Shown here: positions 32,143-41,803 of the stretch, in pieces
How the letters are laid out: each line of letters starts with the position of its first letter
Numbering within the stretch: the first letter of the stretch is position 1
DNA from: DASRDB01 sp035652815
Lineage (GTDB): Bacteria; Chloroflexota; Ktedonobacteria; Ktedonobacterales; Ktedonobacteraceae
DNA length: 64,000 nt
Assembly: GCA_035652815.1 (NCBI GenBank)
Contig: DASRDB010000017.1
Span: 100,851-164,850 of the forward strand
Direction of reading: 5' to 3'
Notes under the pieces: model-generated
Databases searched by the model: none
What the model was told of the DNA's origin: nothing
Seen by the model: only the letters and a program-made list of their open reading frames with translations
Program-made: the position numbers and the translations under genes

Positions 32143-34413
32143 CTATGCCCCCTCTTCCCTGCGCAGATCTACCTGCACCAGCTTCCCCTTATGGAAAAAG
32201 TTGAATGCCAGGCGCTTCCAACCATCAGGCCAGCTTGGAGCGGTGGTATGCCCATCATCCGTCAGGCGGAGACCGGCAAAGCCAAATATGGCGGCCTGCC
32301 AGACAGCGCCCGCGCAGGCATCATGAATACCTTCATCACTATTGCCGCGCAGGTCCTCCAGGTCTACCAGCGCTCCGGTCATAAACTGTTTGTAGGCAAT
32401 GTCGATCTTCCCAAGCTCGCAGGCTAGAATTACGTGCAGCGCCGGAGTCAGCGACGAGCCATACTCGTGGTCGGTGATCGGGTAATAGTAATCCCAGTTC
32501 ACGCGCTTGGTATCTCGATCAAACTCATTATCTAGAATAGTCAGCAGCATCAGCACATCGGCTTGCTTGATGATGCGGAATTTCTCTACCTGCTTGACGC
32601 CCAGCAGGCCCTGATAAGAGGTCTTGCGGCCTTTAAACTGGTTCTGGTCAAGTGGCTCCAGGTTGAAAAAGCCATCGAACTGTTCAATCAGGCCGGTCTT
32701 CTTATCCATAGGAATGTGCATCCTGATTACGACATCCCGCCAGTGATCAAGTCGTTCCTGGCTCAAATCCAACTGTTTGATCAGTTCATCTGCTTTCTGC
32801 GGTGCCGACTCACGAAGCCACTGCAATACATCGATGGCCTTTTCGATATTCCAGCGAGCCATGTAGTTGGTATAGGCATTGTTATTCACATGCTCGTGCC
32901 ACTCGTCGGGACCAATGACATCATTGATTTCGTAGTCCTGGTGATCTTCGTGAAACTCAGCGCGGCTGGCCCAGAACTCGGCAGTGCTGAGGAAGACTTC
33001 AGCTCCGTATTCATGCATGAACTGGTCATCGCCTGTCACTTTCCAGTATTGCCAGACCGCAAAGGCAACACTGGCGCTGATATGCAGCTCAATGCGCCCG
33101 TTTAATACGGGTATCAGCTCGCCATTCTCGGGGTGAACAATGGCGTCTGGTGTCGCTTCCCGGCCATCAAGTGTACTCTCCCAGGGGTATTGCGCTCCCT
33201 CGTATCCGTTGCTTTTCGCCTTCTCCCGCGCTGCTGGTAACAGGCGATAGCGATAGATCAGCAGGTTACGGGCAATAGATGGATGAACATAAGTAAAGTA
33301 TGGCAGCATGAAAATTTCTGTGTCGTGGAAAACATGCCCGCGATAGCCAAAACCCGTCAGGCCTTTGGCTGCGATACTGTAACGGCTATCGTGCGATGAG
33401 GTGCTGATTCGTAACTGGTAAATATTGTAGCGGACGGCCTGCTGCGCTTTGCCATCCCCTTCAATGATGATATCAGACAGCTTCCAGTAACGATGCCAGG
33501 CCTCCTGGTGATCCTTGAGCAAGGATTCATACAGGTTTTCATGCACAAAAGGCTTGACCCGAGTGGTGCCTTCAACCAAGAGAGTATAATGCTGATCCTG
33601 TACAGGTTGAGGAGAGCTGCCCTCGATAATTTTGTGATGATGCTTCAGGGCCAGTTGCAGTGGATGCTCTCCATCTCGCGAAGTAAACATCACGACGACC
33701 TTCTCAGTCGTCACCATTTCTCCTGGCGCAAGCGTGCCATAAAAGCGAATACTGGGTGATGTATCAGATCGAACCAGTTCTTTATGAAAGTGGCTGGATG
33801 AGATAGTAAAGCTCATCGTCTGGACAAGCTGGACGAGCGAGTGACGGGTTTGTGTATGCAGCCAGATGATTTCACCATCGCGCCGCTGCTCAACTGTTTC
33901 CCAATGCAGCAGGTCATAGTTACCCACCGCTGTATTCAGTGAAGCCCACAAGATGATTTCGAGGTTTTCACCGGTCGTCTTCTCTTCCTCATCTGCCGTA
34001 ACGCTATAACGGATAGCGCCCACATGTTCATCGGCCAGGCTGGCAAAACGCTCACAGGTAACGCGAATGCGAACACCGCCCGGACTTTCCCAATGAACAG
34101 TGCGACGCAACACACCGTTGAACACATCCAGCATGCGTTCATAATCCAGTATCTTGCCATGATCGAGGCGAAAGCGCTCGCCATTGACAAATAACTTGAG
34201 AGGCAACCAGTCAGGAGCGTTCGCCAGTTCCTCTTTACCTACGGCAATCTTATCAAATACGCCATAAAGCAGGGTAGCAGGGGAAGCCTTTGGAAAGCCT
34301 TCCTCGAATGTCCCCCGCGTACCGAAGTAGCCGTTGCCGATAGTAAAGAGGGTCTCTCTACTATGGAGCTTGCTCGGATCAAAGCTGTTCTCAGTAACTT
34401 CCCATACATTCAC
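32143..34413 (-). CDS. Glycoside hydrolase family 65 phosphorylase (disaccharide phosphorylase)
   Basis: A 756-residue GH65 enzyme that phosphorolyses an alpha-glucobiose (maltose, trehalose, kojibiose or nigerose type) to beta-glucose 1-phosphate and glucose. The N-terminal beta-sandwich (about 1-270) carries NGYFGTRGTFEEG. The (alpha/alpha)6 barrel includes GYRGHVFHDTEIFMLPYF, EGAQYPWESTLDG and the general acid Glu504 in VIGPDEWHEHVNNNAYTNYMARWN. The phosphate region is near YGSSLTPALHVILACELG. Full family length. It is paired with beta-phosphoglucomutase, as in maltose and trehalose phosphorylase operons. The exact disaccharide cannot be read. Confidence 0.9.
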   Translation of the reverse strand: MNVWEVTENSFDPSKLHSRETLFTIGNGYFGTRGTFEEGFPKASPATLLYGVFDKIAVGKEELANAPDWLPLKLFVNGERFRLDHGKILDYERMLDVFNGVLRRTVHWESPGGVRIRVTCERFASLADEHVGAIRYSVTADEEEKTTGENLEIILWASLNTAVGNYDLLHWETVEQRRDGEIIWLHTQTRHSLVQLVQTMSFTISSSHFHKELVRSDTSPSIRFYGTLAPGEMVTTEKVVVMFTSRDGEHPLQLALKHHHKIIEGSSPQPVQDQHYTLLVEGTTRVKPFVHENLYESLLKDHQEAWHRYWKLSDIIIEGDGKAQQAVRYNIYQLRISTSSHDSRYSIAAKGLTGFGYRGHVFHDTEIFMLPYFTYVHPSIARNLLIYRYRLLPAAREKAKSNGYEGAQYPWESTLDGREATPDAIVHPENGELIPVLNGRIELHISASVAFAVWQYWKVTGDDQFMHEYGAEVFLSTAEFWASRAEFHEDHQDYEINDVIGPDEWHEHVNNNAYTNYMARWNIEKAIDVLQWLRESAPQKADELIKQLDLSQERLDHWRDVVIRMHIPMDKKTGLIEQFDGFFNLEPLDQNQFKGRKTSYQGLLGVKQVEKFRIIKQADVLMLLTILDNEFDRDTKRVNWDYYYPITDHEYGSSLTPALHVILACELGKIDIAYKQFMTGALVDLEDLRGNSDEGIHDACAGAVWQAAIFGFAGLRLTDDGHTTAPSWPDGWKRLAFNFFHKGKLVQVDLRREEGA

Positions 34414-34501
34414 GATTATTCTTACCTCAAGCTTTTTTTATAAACCTCTTATTAGCAAGGTTAAAAGGATTGTCTCAAATTGGGAGCGGCAGCGCAAGCT
34501 T

Positions 34502-35146
34502 TTAGCTGAGCAAATCCTGCAAATGCTTGTTATCGAGCGAAGGCAAGACTTTGTCCGCCCGGTGAAAGCGGTCTTGCGGGCCTATTCCCAGCGCTTGCAT
34601 TCCGGCATTCTTAATGGCTTCGATTCCCGCGTCCGCGTCCTCTACGCCCAGGCAATCAGCGACTGGTATCTGCACTATGCCTGCCGCATAGACAAACAGA
34701 TCAGGCGCGGGTTTGCCGTTTACAACGCTGTAGCCATCGGCAATGCCATCGAAATCATTGATGATCTCCAGATGCTCCAGCACTGTACGGCAATTCTTGC
34801 TCGAAGACGCGATGGCTGACTTGATGCCTGCCTCGCGAATCTCGCGCAGTAGTTCTTTGCCGCCAGGAACAAGCTCATCGGGGGTCATTGATTGGATCAT
34901 CTGCACGTAATAGCGATTTTTGCGATCCATCATCTCCTGCATCTGTTCCTCTGGCACTTTCCGGCCATGCAACAGATACAGCAATGAATCGCGGCGTCCA
35001 ACGCCGCGCAGGTGGGCGTCATTTTCTTCCCGCGTGAAAGGAATGCCTTCTTCATCGGCGAGCCGTTTCCAGGCCCGATAATGATACTCGGAAGTATCGG
35101 TGAGTACTCCATCGAGGTCAAAAATAATAGCCTTTGGTTTTTGCAT
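34502..35146 (-). CDS. pgmB: Beta-phosphoglucomutase
   Basis: A 214-residue HAD enzyme that converts beta-glucose 1-phosphate to glucose 6-phosphate. Nucleophile Asp10 and acid/base Asp12 lie in IIFDLDGVLTDTSEYHYRAW. The cap motif HLRGVGRRDSLLYLL and the later GVEDADAGIEAIKNAGM (acidic Mg ligands) are typical of PgmB. The GH65 gene follows on the same strand, giving a complete route from disaccharide to glycolysis. Confidence 0.9.
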   Translation of the reverse strand: MQKPKAIIFDLDGVLTDTSEYHYRAWKRLADEEGIPFTREENDAHLRGVGRRDSLLYLLHGRKVPEEQMQEMMDRKNRYYVQMIQSMTPDELVPGGKELLREIREAGIKSAIASSSKNCRTVLEHLEIINDFDGIADGYSVVNGKPAPDLFVYAAGIVQIPVADCLGVEDADAGIEAIKNAGMQALGIGPQDRFHRADKVLPSLDNKHLQDLLS

Positions 35147-35255
35147 ACCGATTCTATCTCCTCTTTATTATAAAGTGTCCTTTATTTGAAGCACGTATCA
35201 GTTCGAGTGAAAGTGGCAAGCAGGCTATAACGCGATACTCGCATCTTAATAAAGA

Positions 35256-35277
35256 GAGACGACCATCAGGTCGTCTC
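35256..35277 (-). terminator. Terminator after the S9 peptidase gene
   Basis: A perfect 9-bp stem, GAGACGACC-ATCA-GGTCGTCTC. On the minus strand it is followed by CTCTTTATTA. It lies 17 nt beyond the peptidase stop and separates this operon from pgmB. Confidence 0.7.
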
Positions 35278-35293
35278 CGTAACTACTTTCGCC

Positions 35294-37324
35294 TTAATGT
35301 AAGTGTTGCTCCAACCAGCGTTGAATATGCCTCAAACGTTCGAGGCGCGAGTGGGGATGTCCACCGCGCGAAAGACCATGACTTTGGCCCTCAAAACGCA
35401 CAAAGAGGACTTCACGCCCCATATATTTGAGGGCTGTGAACAACTGCTCAGCCTGCTCGATGCTGCAACGCAGGTCGCTCTCGCTATGGATGATGAGCAG
35501 AGGCGTTTGAATGTTCTTCACGTAGGTCATGGGAGAGGTATGAATGTACCGCTCCGGCTCCGCGAAAGGCGGCGTGACGAGATCATCTGAGGCAAATTTA
35601 TAACCGATGTCGCTGCTACCAAAGAAGGAAGTCAGTTCGGTCACACTGCGGTCAGCGATAGCAACCTTAAAGCGGTTGGTATGCCCGATGAGCCAACTTG
35701 TCATGAAGCCACCATAGCTGCCGCCCATTATCGCCATGCGCGTTTCATCGATGAAGCCCTTTTGCAGTACAGCATCCACGCCCGCCATGATATCCCATGA
35801 ATCCTTTTCCGCCCATTTTCCTCGCACAGCATCAGCGAATGCATGACCGTAGCCAATACTGCCCCGTGGATTAGTATAGAGAATCACATATCCCTGAGCA
35901 GCAAGCATCTGCATCTCGTGCAAAAAGCCATAGCCGTACTGTGTATGTGGCCCACCATGTATCTGCACAACCAGGGGATACTTTTTTGAGGGATCAAAAA
36001 AGGGCGGTTTGAGTATCCAGCCTTCCATTGGCCAGTCATCTACCCCTGTATACAAAACCTGCTCGGGCGTCGCCAATTCCAGTTCATTGAAAAGCGCGTC
36101 GTTGAAATGGGTCAACTGGCGCATCTCGCCTGTGGCGCTTGTCGAGCAGAGAAAGATTTCGCTGATGCGCGTGGTAGACTGGATGAGCGCCGCAACCGTC
36201 TCTTTTGCCGCGTCAAGGCTAAAATCCTGAATATGAATATTGCCAGGAGTTAATGTGGCAGGCTGCGCTCCTGAACCGCTCAAGGGTATGGCATAGATAC
36301 GCGTTGCGCCCCTCTGCGCTGCCAACACGTAGAGCGTCTGCCCATCAGCAGACCACTGTGGGGCAGGCATCATCTGCTCGTCGTTGGTGTCGCTGTTCGT
36401 CCAATCGGCACAGCTTCCCTCAAATTCGCGTGAAAGGCAGGTGGCGGCTTCTCGAGATGCGCCTGCATCGATACTATATAATTCCTCGTGACCGGCTGAG
36501 CCGATACGGTCGTGTGCCAGGAATGCAATCGTCTGACCATCCGGCGACCAGGATGGTGAGTTGCACGAAATGGTGCTGTCGGTCAGACAGCATAGTTCAC
36601 CCGGCTGATTCTGCTCGATATCCAGGGTGTACAGATCAAAACAGGGCAGGCTCCAACGGGTCTCGCTGCGGCTTGAGACAAAGGCGATGCGCTTTCCATC
36701 TGGCGACCAGGCCGGATCGCGGCTATCCCAATCGCCTTCGGTCAGTTGCACCGGCTCGCCTTGCTCAATATCCAGCAAAAAGAGGTGCTGGCGACGGTCT
36801 TGAATAAAGCCGACGGCATCAAGGCGATAAAACAGCCGGTCGATCACACGCACTTTTGGTAACGGCTGCCCATCTTCGGTTTCCTCATCCAGCGGACCAA
36901 CATCCGCGTTGAAGATCAGCCGACGGCTATCGGGAGACCACACAGGCTTGGAAGCTCCATGCGGCATCCAGGTCAGTTGCCTTGCCTCACCGCCATCGGC
37001 AGGCATGAGCCAGATCTGGCTTTTTCCTTTGCCGCCTTTTTTCGGCCCGAGGTTCTTTGGGTCCTCGCCCTCGCGATTGGAGCCAAAGGCCAGCCAGCGG
37101 CCATCAGGCGACCAGGCAGGGCTGTGCGAATTACCTTTTCCAGGCGTAAAGCAGCGGGCCTCGCCACTCATAGTTGAGGCTACCCAGATTTCCTGGTGGT
37201 AGGCGTGTTTGCGTTCGTCAATAGTTGTCACCACGAAGGCCACGCTCCTGCCATCGGGCGAGATACGCGGCCTTGTCAGAATACGAAATTGATAGAGATC
37301 CTCTATCGTGATTGTCCGTGTCAT
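35294..37324 (-). CDS. S9 family peptidase (acylaminoacyl-peptidase/prolyl oligopeptidase type)
   Basis: A 676-residue cytoplasmic serine peptidase. The N-terminal beta-propeller (about 15-400) is built of TolB-like repeats such as SPAWSPDGRWLAFGSNREG, KPVWSPDSRRLIFN and DPAWSPDGKRIAFVSSR. The C-terminal hydrolase domain has Ser536 in GGSYGGF, the acid in HSESDLRCSIEQ and the catalytic His in GQSHGLSRGG. Family members trim oligopeptides or N-acylated residues. It lies 23 nt after the GCS2 ligase gene, so it may be the last gene of the amide-ligase operon and act on its product. Confidence 0.9.
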   Translation of the reverse strand: MTRTITIEDLYQFRILTRPRISPDGRSVAFVVTTIDERKHAYHQEIWVASTMSGEARCFTPGKGNSHSPAWSPDGRWLAFGSNREGEDPKNLGPKKGGKGKSQIWLMPADGGEARQLTWMPHGASKPVWSPDSRRLIFNADVGPLDEETEDGQPLPKVRVIDRLFYRLDAVGFIQDRRQHLFLLDIEQGEPVQLTEGDWDSRDPAWSPDGKRIAFVSSRSETRWSLPCFDLYTLDIEQNQPGELCCLTDSTISCNSPSWSPDGQTIAFLAHDRIGSAGHEELYSIDAGASREAATCLSREFEGSCADWTNSDTNDEQMMPAPQWSADGQTLYVLAAQRGATRIYAIPLSGSGAQPATLTPGNIHIQDFSLDAAKETVAALIQSTTRISEIFLCSTSATGEMRQLTHFNDALFNELELATPEQVLYTGVDDWPMEGWILKPPFFDPSKKYPLVVQIHGGPHTQYGYGFLHEMQMLAAQGYVILYTNPRGSIGYGHAFADAVRGKWAEKDSWDIMAGVDAVLQKGFIDETRMAIMGGSYGGFMTSWLIGHTNRFKVAIADRSVTELTSFFGSSDIGYKFASDDLVTPPFAEPERYIHTSPMTYVKNIQTPLLIIHSESDLRCSIEQAEQLFTALKYMGREVLFVRFEGQSHGLSRGGHPHSRLERLRHIQRWLEQHLH

Positions 37325-37347
37325 TGTGTCCAGTTCCAGGTTTGAGA

Positions 37348-38469
37348 CTACTCAGGGACAACCCCCTCGCGTGTCTCGCGAATCAATTGATCAACGACCG
37401 CCTTCAAATCACCCGTCATTTGATAGGTGGCAAGCTGGCGATCAGCACTCGAGCCTTCGTCAAGAATGCGATAAGCATACTCTATTTCATGACGGCTGCC
37501 AAGCTCGTCAATAACATCTCCAATAAACCACTCGATCAGCTCGCGAATCAGATCGCGTGTCGGCACTTCCTGCTGCTTGCCAAAGTCAATCAGCTTGCCA
37601 TCCAGGCCATAGCGCACCGCTCGCCATTTGTTCTCATCGATCAGGTCATGTGGGTAGACGCGGAAGGTCATATTGTCGCGACGCAACTTCCAAAGCTTGG
37701 CAATAATGGCCTGGCAAATAGCGGCAATACAGACAGCCTCATCCACCCGAGTGCAGACATCACAGACGCGGAATTCGAGTGTTGGATACGACCAGTTAGG
37801 CCGTACATCCCACCAGATCTTCGAGCCATCAGGAATGGTGTTAGTTTGCACCATAGTATCCACCACCTGGGTAAATTCGGCCCAGGAGTGAAATATGCGC
37901 GGAATACCACTGCGCGGGAAGTTGCGGAAGACGATGCTGCGGTACGACTTCAGCCCTGTATTGCGACCCATCCAGAAAGGCGAGCTGGTAGAAAGGCAAA
38001 GAATATGCGGAAGCAAGTAGCGCACTACATTCATGGCATCGATCAAAAACTCGCGGTCTTCGATGCCAATATGAATGTGGGTGCCGAAAATGAGCAGGCG
38101 CTGCGCCAGTTCAGCCATATCATTTTTGACGCCCGCGTAGCGCTCCATCGGTGTAATCTCCTGCGTCATCCATGAGGAGAACGGGTGCGTACCCGCTGCC
38201 GCAATGCATAACCCATTCTTGCCTGCAAGCTCAATCAGCGTTTTGCGCAGCCGCACCAGTTCTTTCCGCAACTCCGCCGGAGTCTGGCAGACTTGCGAAC
38301 CAACCTCGACGATGGATTGATGCAGTTCCGGCTTGACCTGCTCAAGCAACACCAATCGTCCCTCTTCCAGAATCTCCGTAATATAGGAACGCAATTCGCG
38401 CGTTTGCGGATCGACGATCTGATATTCTTCCTCGATGCCGATAGTGAGAGATGGAGGTTTAAGCGCCAT
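37348..38469 (-). CDS. Carboxylate-amine ligase, GCS2/YbdK family
   Basis: A 373-residue glutamate-cysteine-ligase-2 family protein (COG2170). LTIGIEEEYQIVDPQTRELRSYI starts the fold (Glu ligands of Mg-ATP). Later motifs are LHQSIVEVGSQVCQTPAELRKEL, AAAGTHPFSSW, GTHIHIGIED and WDVRPNWSYPTLEFRVCDVCTRV. YbdK-type enzymes join a carboxylate, often glutamate, to an amine at the expense of ATP. Two ATP-grasp-type genes and an esterase precede it on the same strand with gaps of 15-35 nt. This points to a pathway that builds an amide or short peptide rather than to plain glutathione synthesis. Confidence 0.87.
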   Translation of the reverse strand: MALKPPSLTIGIEEEYQIVDPQTRELRSYITEILEEGRLVLLEQVKPELHQSIVEVGSQVCQTPAELRKELVRLRKTLIELAGKNGLCIAAAGTHPFSSWMTQEITPMERYAGVKNDMAELAQRLLIFGTHIHIGIEDREFLIDAMNVVRYLLPHILCLSTSSPFWMGRNTGLKSYRSIVFRNFPRSGIPRIFHSWAEFTQVVDTMVQTNTIPDGSKIWWDVRPNWSYPTLEFRVCDVCTRVDEAVCIAAICQAIIAKLWKLRRDNMTFRVYPHDLIDENKWRAVRYGLDGKLIDFGKQQEVPTRDLIRELIEWFIGDVIDELGSRHEIEYAYRILDEGSSADRQLATYQMTGDLKAVVDQLIRETREGVVPE

Positions 38470-38493
38470 GTCCGCTCTCCTTTCAAACCTTCC

Positions 38494-39846
38494 TTAACGC
38501 TTTTCCACAACAAACGTTGCTACCGCGGAGCCGGTGCCCGCCGTGACATTCAACAGGGACTGGCTGGAAAGACGCGAGAGACAACCATCCATGAAACTAC
38601 CATAGAAGATCAGCGGATTAGTATCCAGCATCCGATCAAACAATTGCAGCTTACCGTCAATAATGCTCGGATACGGCTCACTGGGAATAGTCACACGTTC
38701 CTGTACGATATACGATTCGGTGAGCGCTACTTGCAGCGCCTTTCCCCACTCCTCAGCATCGACCTCCCAACCAAGCACGATACCTTTGCCGCCATATTCA
38801 TCATTGGGCTTCAGAACAAAATTCTCGCGATGCTCAAAGACATATGGCAGCAAATCGATGGGCTGGCCGCGATACAGAGCCTGGCGCTCTTCAACCCGGT
38901 ACGTCCAGGGAATATGCGCTTCGATCACTTCGCGCTCGGCTGCATTAAAAAGATGAGCATTTCGCTCGTCACTGAGTACAGCCAGGCTGGCCTTTTTATG
39001 CAGAATTTTACAACGGAAAGGGTTAACCATACAGACTGCGCGATCCAGTACTGCACGTACCACTGGAGAATCCATACCCTGGCGCTCTATCAATTCGCTG
39101 ATGAGGACACGCTTGTAAATGAGCGTAATATCAAAATCTCCGGCCATAAGGCGGCCATCGCGATACTCCACCTCGCGAGGATCAGCAATGATACAGTCAA
39201 TACCCTGCGAGCGGAAATATTCGGCAAACAGGACAAATTCGCTATAACTCGGCACCTCGCGCCAGTCGAGAATGGCGATACGAGGAGCCTCGCGTCGTCC
39301 TGCCCACTGTTGATAGGCATCTACCAGCGCGTGCATCACATTGTGGCGCGATGGCGTGGGCCGCACCTCAAATTGCTTCAGAAATTCGCGCATCACGGGC
39401 AGACCCAGAAAAACCTCGGCAAGCGCATCATTATAGGCCGGGCTGGCAGGTGTTTCAGCGTTGTACTCGGTCAGGCGCAAGCCACCGCGGTCAGGAACAA
39501 AAAAGGTGTCCACACGCGAAGTGGGGCTTGGGTCGCGATAGCCCGGGTCAAACTGAACCAGTCGCTCCTCCCACTCGTTCAGGCCGAATTGAGCGCGAAA
39601 GGCCGGATCGACCAGGGCAATGTGATAGGCCTTATCAAAAGCGCGCAGGAGCAACTTCATCCGCGCTTCCAGAAAATGATACTGCCCTGGCGTCAGAAAG
39701 CGCGGACGCAACACAGTACAGAGCGGGCGCGAACTAAATAGGAGATTGCGCTTGCGCTGCTGCTCGTCAAGCTGCTCTTGAGATGCCTGAGCGAGGTCAT
39801 CCGTCAGCAGATCGTGATAGCGTTCAATCGCTTCTCGTAGAGACAT
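38494..39846 (-). CDS. ATP-grasp-like protein (circularly permuted/glutathionylspermidine-synthase-like)
   Basis: A 450-residue protein with no close family name I can give. The N-terminal half includes TLRPRFLTPGQYHFLEARM-like sequence and FVPDRGGLRLTEYNAETPASPAYND. The C-terminal ATP-grasp-like segment has NFVLKPNDEYGGKGIVLGWE (Lys and Gly-rich loop), SYIVQERVTIPSEPYPS and SRLSSQSLLNVTAGTGSAVATFVV. The order resembles the circularly permuted ATP-grasp (COG2308) and glutathionylspermidine-synthase-like proteins. The likely activity is ATP-dependent carboxylate-amine ligation. It is located between the second ATP-grasp gene and the GCS2 gene. Confidence 0.7.
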   Translation of the reverse strand: MSLREAIERYHDLLTDDLAQASQEQLDEQQRKRNLLFSSRPLCTVLRPRFLTPGQYHFLEARMKLLLRAFDKAYHIALVDPAFRAQFGLNEWEERLVQFDPGYRDPSPTSRVDTFFVPDRGGLRLTEYNAETPASPAYNDALAEVFLGLPVMREFLKQFEVRPTPSRHNVMHALVDAYQQWAGRREAPRIAILDWREVPSYSEFVLFAEYFRSQGIDCIIADPREVEYRDGRLMAGDFDITLIYKRVLISELIERQGMDSPVVRAVLDRAVCMVNPFRCKILHKKASLAVLSDERNAHLFNAAEREVIEAHIPWTYRVEERQALYRGQPIDLLPYVFEHRENFVLKPNDEYGGKGIVLGWEVDAEEWGKALQVALTESYIVQERVTIPSEPYPSIIDGKLQLFDRMLDTNPLIFYGSFMDGCLSRLSSQSLLNVTAGTGSAVATFVVEKR

Positions 39847-39879
39847 GTTGTATACCTCGTTGGTTAACAGACCAGATTG

Positions 39880-40821
39880 TCACCCCTGGTCACGATTCGC
39901 CGTAAAAAAGGTGTCCCAACGCATATCACGATTTTGGGGGCGCGGTTGTTTTGCTAGCCGGATCGCCATATCTGCCATATGCTTGACCACCCACTCAAAA
40001 TAGAAAGGTGTCAGGGAATAAATATCCATATCAGGAGCAGGATTCATAAAATCGATGGCATAGGGCACGCCATCTCGAATGGCCCATTCAAGCGAATCCA
40101 TATCGTACCCCAGAGCGCGCACCAGCTTGAGCGTATCATCAACGATTCGTCGCCCAAGCTCGGGAGTGAGATGTTCGTGTTCAACGAGATATTTCCGCTC
40201 GCGTGGATCATACTTGATGGGCAGCACCTCTTCCTGTCCCAACGCAATACAGCGCACGTAGCTCTGCCACTCGATAAACTCCTGCACAATGGGCGTGCGC
40301 AGGCCAAAGTGGTCATAGTGATAGAGCAGTTCATCCAGCGAATGGCAAATATACACGTCTTTCCAGCCGCCGCCATGCGCGTCTTTCAAGACGCAAGGCA
40401 TGCCCACGTAATCAACAATCGCCTTCCAATCGAGGGGATAGACAAGATTGCGCAGGCTCTCCTCATGTACAATTCCTGGCACATAGTCTTTGTTGGGAAG
40501 AGCGATCGTTTTTGGACTTGCAACACCAAGTTTCGTTGCAAGGGCGGCCTCAAAGAGTTTGTCATCGGCAGTCCACATAAAAGGGTTGTTGACCACCCGC
40601 ACGCCCTGTAGCACTGCATACTTCAAATAGACGCGATAATAGGGCACCTCGTGCGAGATGCGGTCAATAATCACGCTGTATGGGCATGGCTCATCCATGC
40701 TTGTACCGCCGATTTTCACATATTCAGCGACCACGCCCTCATTCCGACGGTTTACTTCGTCAATGAAAGCAGGAGGGAAAGACCATTCCCTCCCCACAAT
40801 CAAACCTACTTTCAAAGTCAT
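39880..40821 (-). CDS. ATP-grasp ligase (RimK/glutathione-synthetase-like)
   Basis: A 313-residue ATP-grasp protein. The N-terminal Rossmann part is MTLKVGLIVGREWSFPPAFIDEVNRR. The central ATP-grasp includes VVNNPFMWTADDKLFEAALATKLGVASPKTIAL, MPCVLKDAHGGGWKDVYICHS (the Lys-Gly loop) and IVQEFIEWQSYVRCIALG. Near the end, DSLEWAIRDGVPYAIDFMNPAPDMD supplies Asp and Asn metal ligands. Such enzymes form an amide from an acyl phosphate. It is the second gene of the four-ligase/esterase operon. The substrate is unknown. Confidence 0.83.
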   Translation of the reverse strand: MTLKVGLIVGREWSFPPAFIDEVNRRNEGVVAEYVKIGGTSMDEPCPYSVIIDRISHEVPYYRVYLKYAVLQGVRVVNNPFMWTADDKLFEAALATKLGVASPKTIALPNKDYVPGIVHEESLRNLVYPLDWKAIVDYVGMPCVLKDAHGGGWKDVYICHSLDELLYHYDHFGLRTPIVQEFIEWQSYVRCIALGQEEVLPIKYDPRERKYLVEHEHLTPELGRRIVDDTLKLVRALGYDMDSLEWAIRDGVPYAIDFMNPAPDMDIYSLTPFYFEWVVKHMADMAIRLAKQPRPQNRDMRWDTFFTANRDQG

Positions 40822-40836
40822 TTCCGCTTCTCCTGC

Positions 40837-41571
40837 TTAATCGTGTCCATTGATATACAACTGAATCATCTGCCGCCACCACGGCCAATCGTGCGCCCAG
40901 CCATCCCATATACGCAAAGCATGCCAGATGTCCTTCCCCCACAGGATGCTCGAAAAGCTTTCATTGTTGGGGCAGGAGGGATCATCGCGACCAATAGCCA
41001 GGATGATATCAATATGGCGCAAAGCTTCCAGCCGCGCTGGTTCATGCTCATTTGGAATAAAATCAAACGGGCTGTTGAAGTAGACATTGTCGTCTGAGTA
41101 ACCATCCGTAAAGCGCTTAATATCGTAGAGGCCGCTTAATCCAATGGTGCGGTCAACCAGGGTGGGATAGCGGAGCGCGAAATTGACGGCATGGTAGGCC
41201 CCGAAGCTGGCCCCGGTGGTCATGAAATAGGGATTATTATTCTTCTGACGGGTAAAAGGGACGACCTCGTTCAGCAGGTATTGATCATATTGGATATGCC
41301 GACAGGCCCGAGCGGCTGGCGGCTTTGTTTTATCATACCAACTCTCCCCATCCACGCTATCCACACAAAACAATTGAAGCTGGCTCTGTTCAAGTTGCGG
41401 GCCGAGGGCAGCGATCATGCCCATATCTTCCCATTGATAAAACTTGCCCATCGAGGTAGGGAAAACCAGAACACGCGCGCCACCAGAACCAAAAACCAGC
41501 AGTTCCATGTCACGCCCTAAAGAAGGACTGAACCAACGATGATACTCACGATTCATGAAATTCGTACTCAC
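40837..41571 (-). CDS. Putative esterase (COG4947-like)
   Basis: A 244-residue alpha/beta hydrolase that begins REYHRWFSPSLGRDMELLVFGSGGARVLVFPTSMGKFYQWED. The nucleophile elbow is TTGASFGAYHAVNFALRYP (Ser in GASFG), the acid is in AIGRDDPSC and the catalytic His in GWAHDWPWWRQM. It is the first gene of the operon with the ATP-grasp and GCS2 genes, behind a leader of about 420 nt that contains repeated TTGTGCC units. It may release or protect an ester- or amide-linked intermediate; this is inferred from context. Confidence 0.8.
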   Translation of the reverse strand: MSTNFMNREYHRWFSPSLGRDMELLVFGSGGARVLVFPTSMGKFYQWEDMGMIAALGPQLEQSQLQLFCVDSVDGESWYDKTKPPAARACRHIQYDQYLLNEVVPFTRQKNNNPYFMTTGASFGAYHAVNFALRYPTLVDRTIGLSGLYDIKRFTDGYSDDNVYFNSPFDFIPNEHEPARLEALRHIDIILAIGRDDPSCPNNESFSSILWGKDIWHALRIWDGWAHDWPWWRQMIQLYINGHD

Positions 41572-41803
41572 CAGACCGGCTTTTACAAGCCATTTACTAA
41601 TAAAGAGGAACGATGTTGGAGTATTTCCTCATCTACTTTCCCTGCTCCAGTATACACAGCTAGACGGTGTTCTAGAGCGAAGGAAACACACAATATACTG
41701 CGTGAATCGTACCATTAAAGGTACAAAACTGTCAAACCAGCGAAGTTAGCTCATCGATAATAAGGGAACTAGAGCGATGGTGGAAAACCGATGGCGGAAA
41801 TGC

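Noticed and set aside
38293..39741. 482-codon open frame on the plus strand opposite the ATP-grasp-like gene
   Set aside because: Runs through two convincing minus-strand ligase genes; composition reflects their codon bias.
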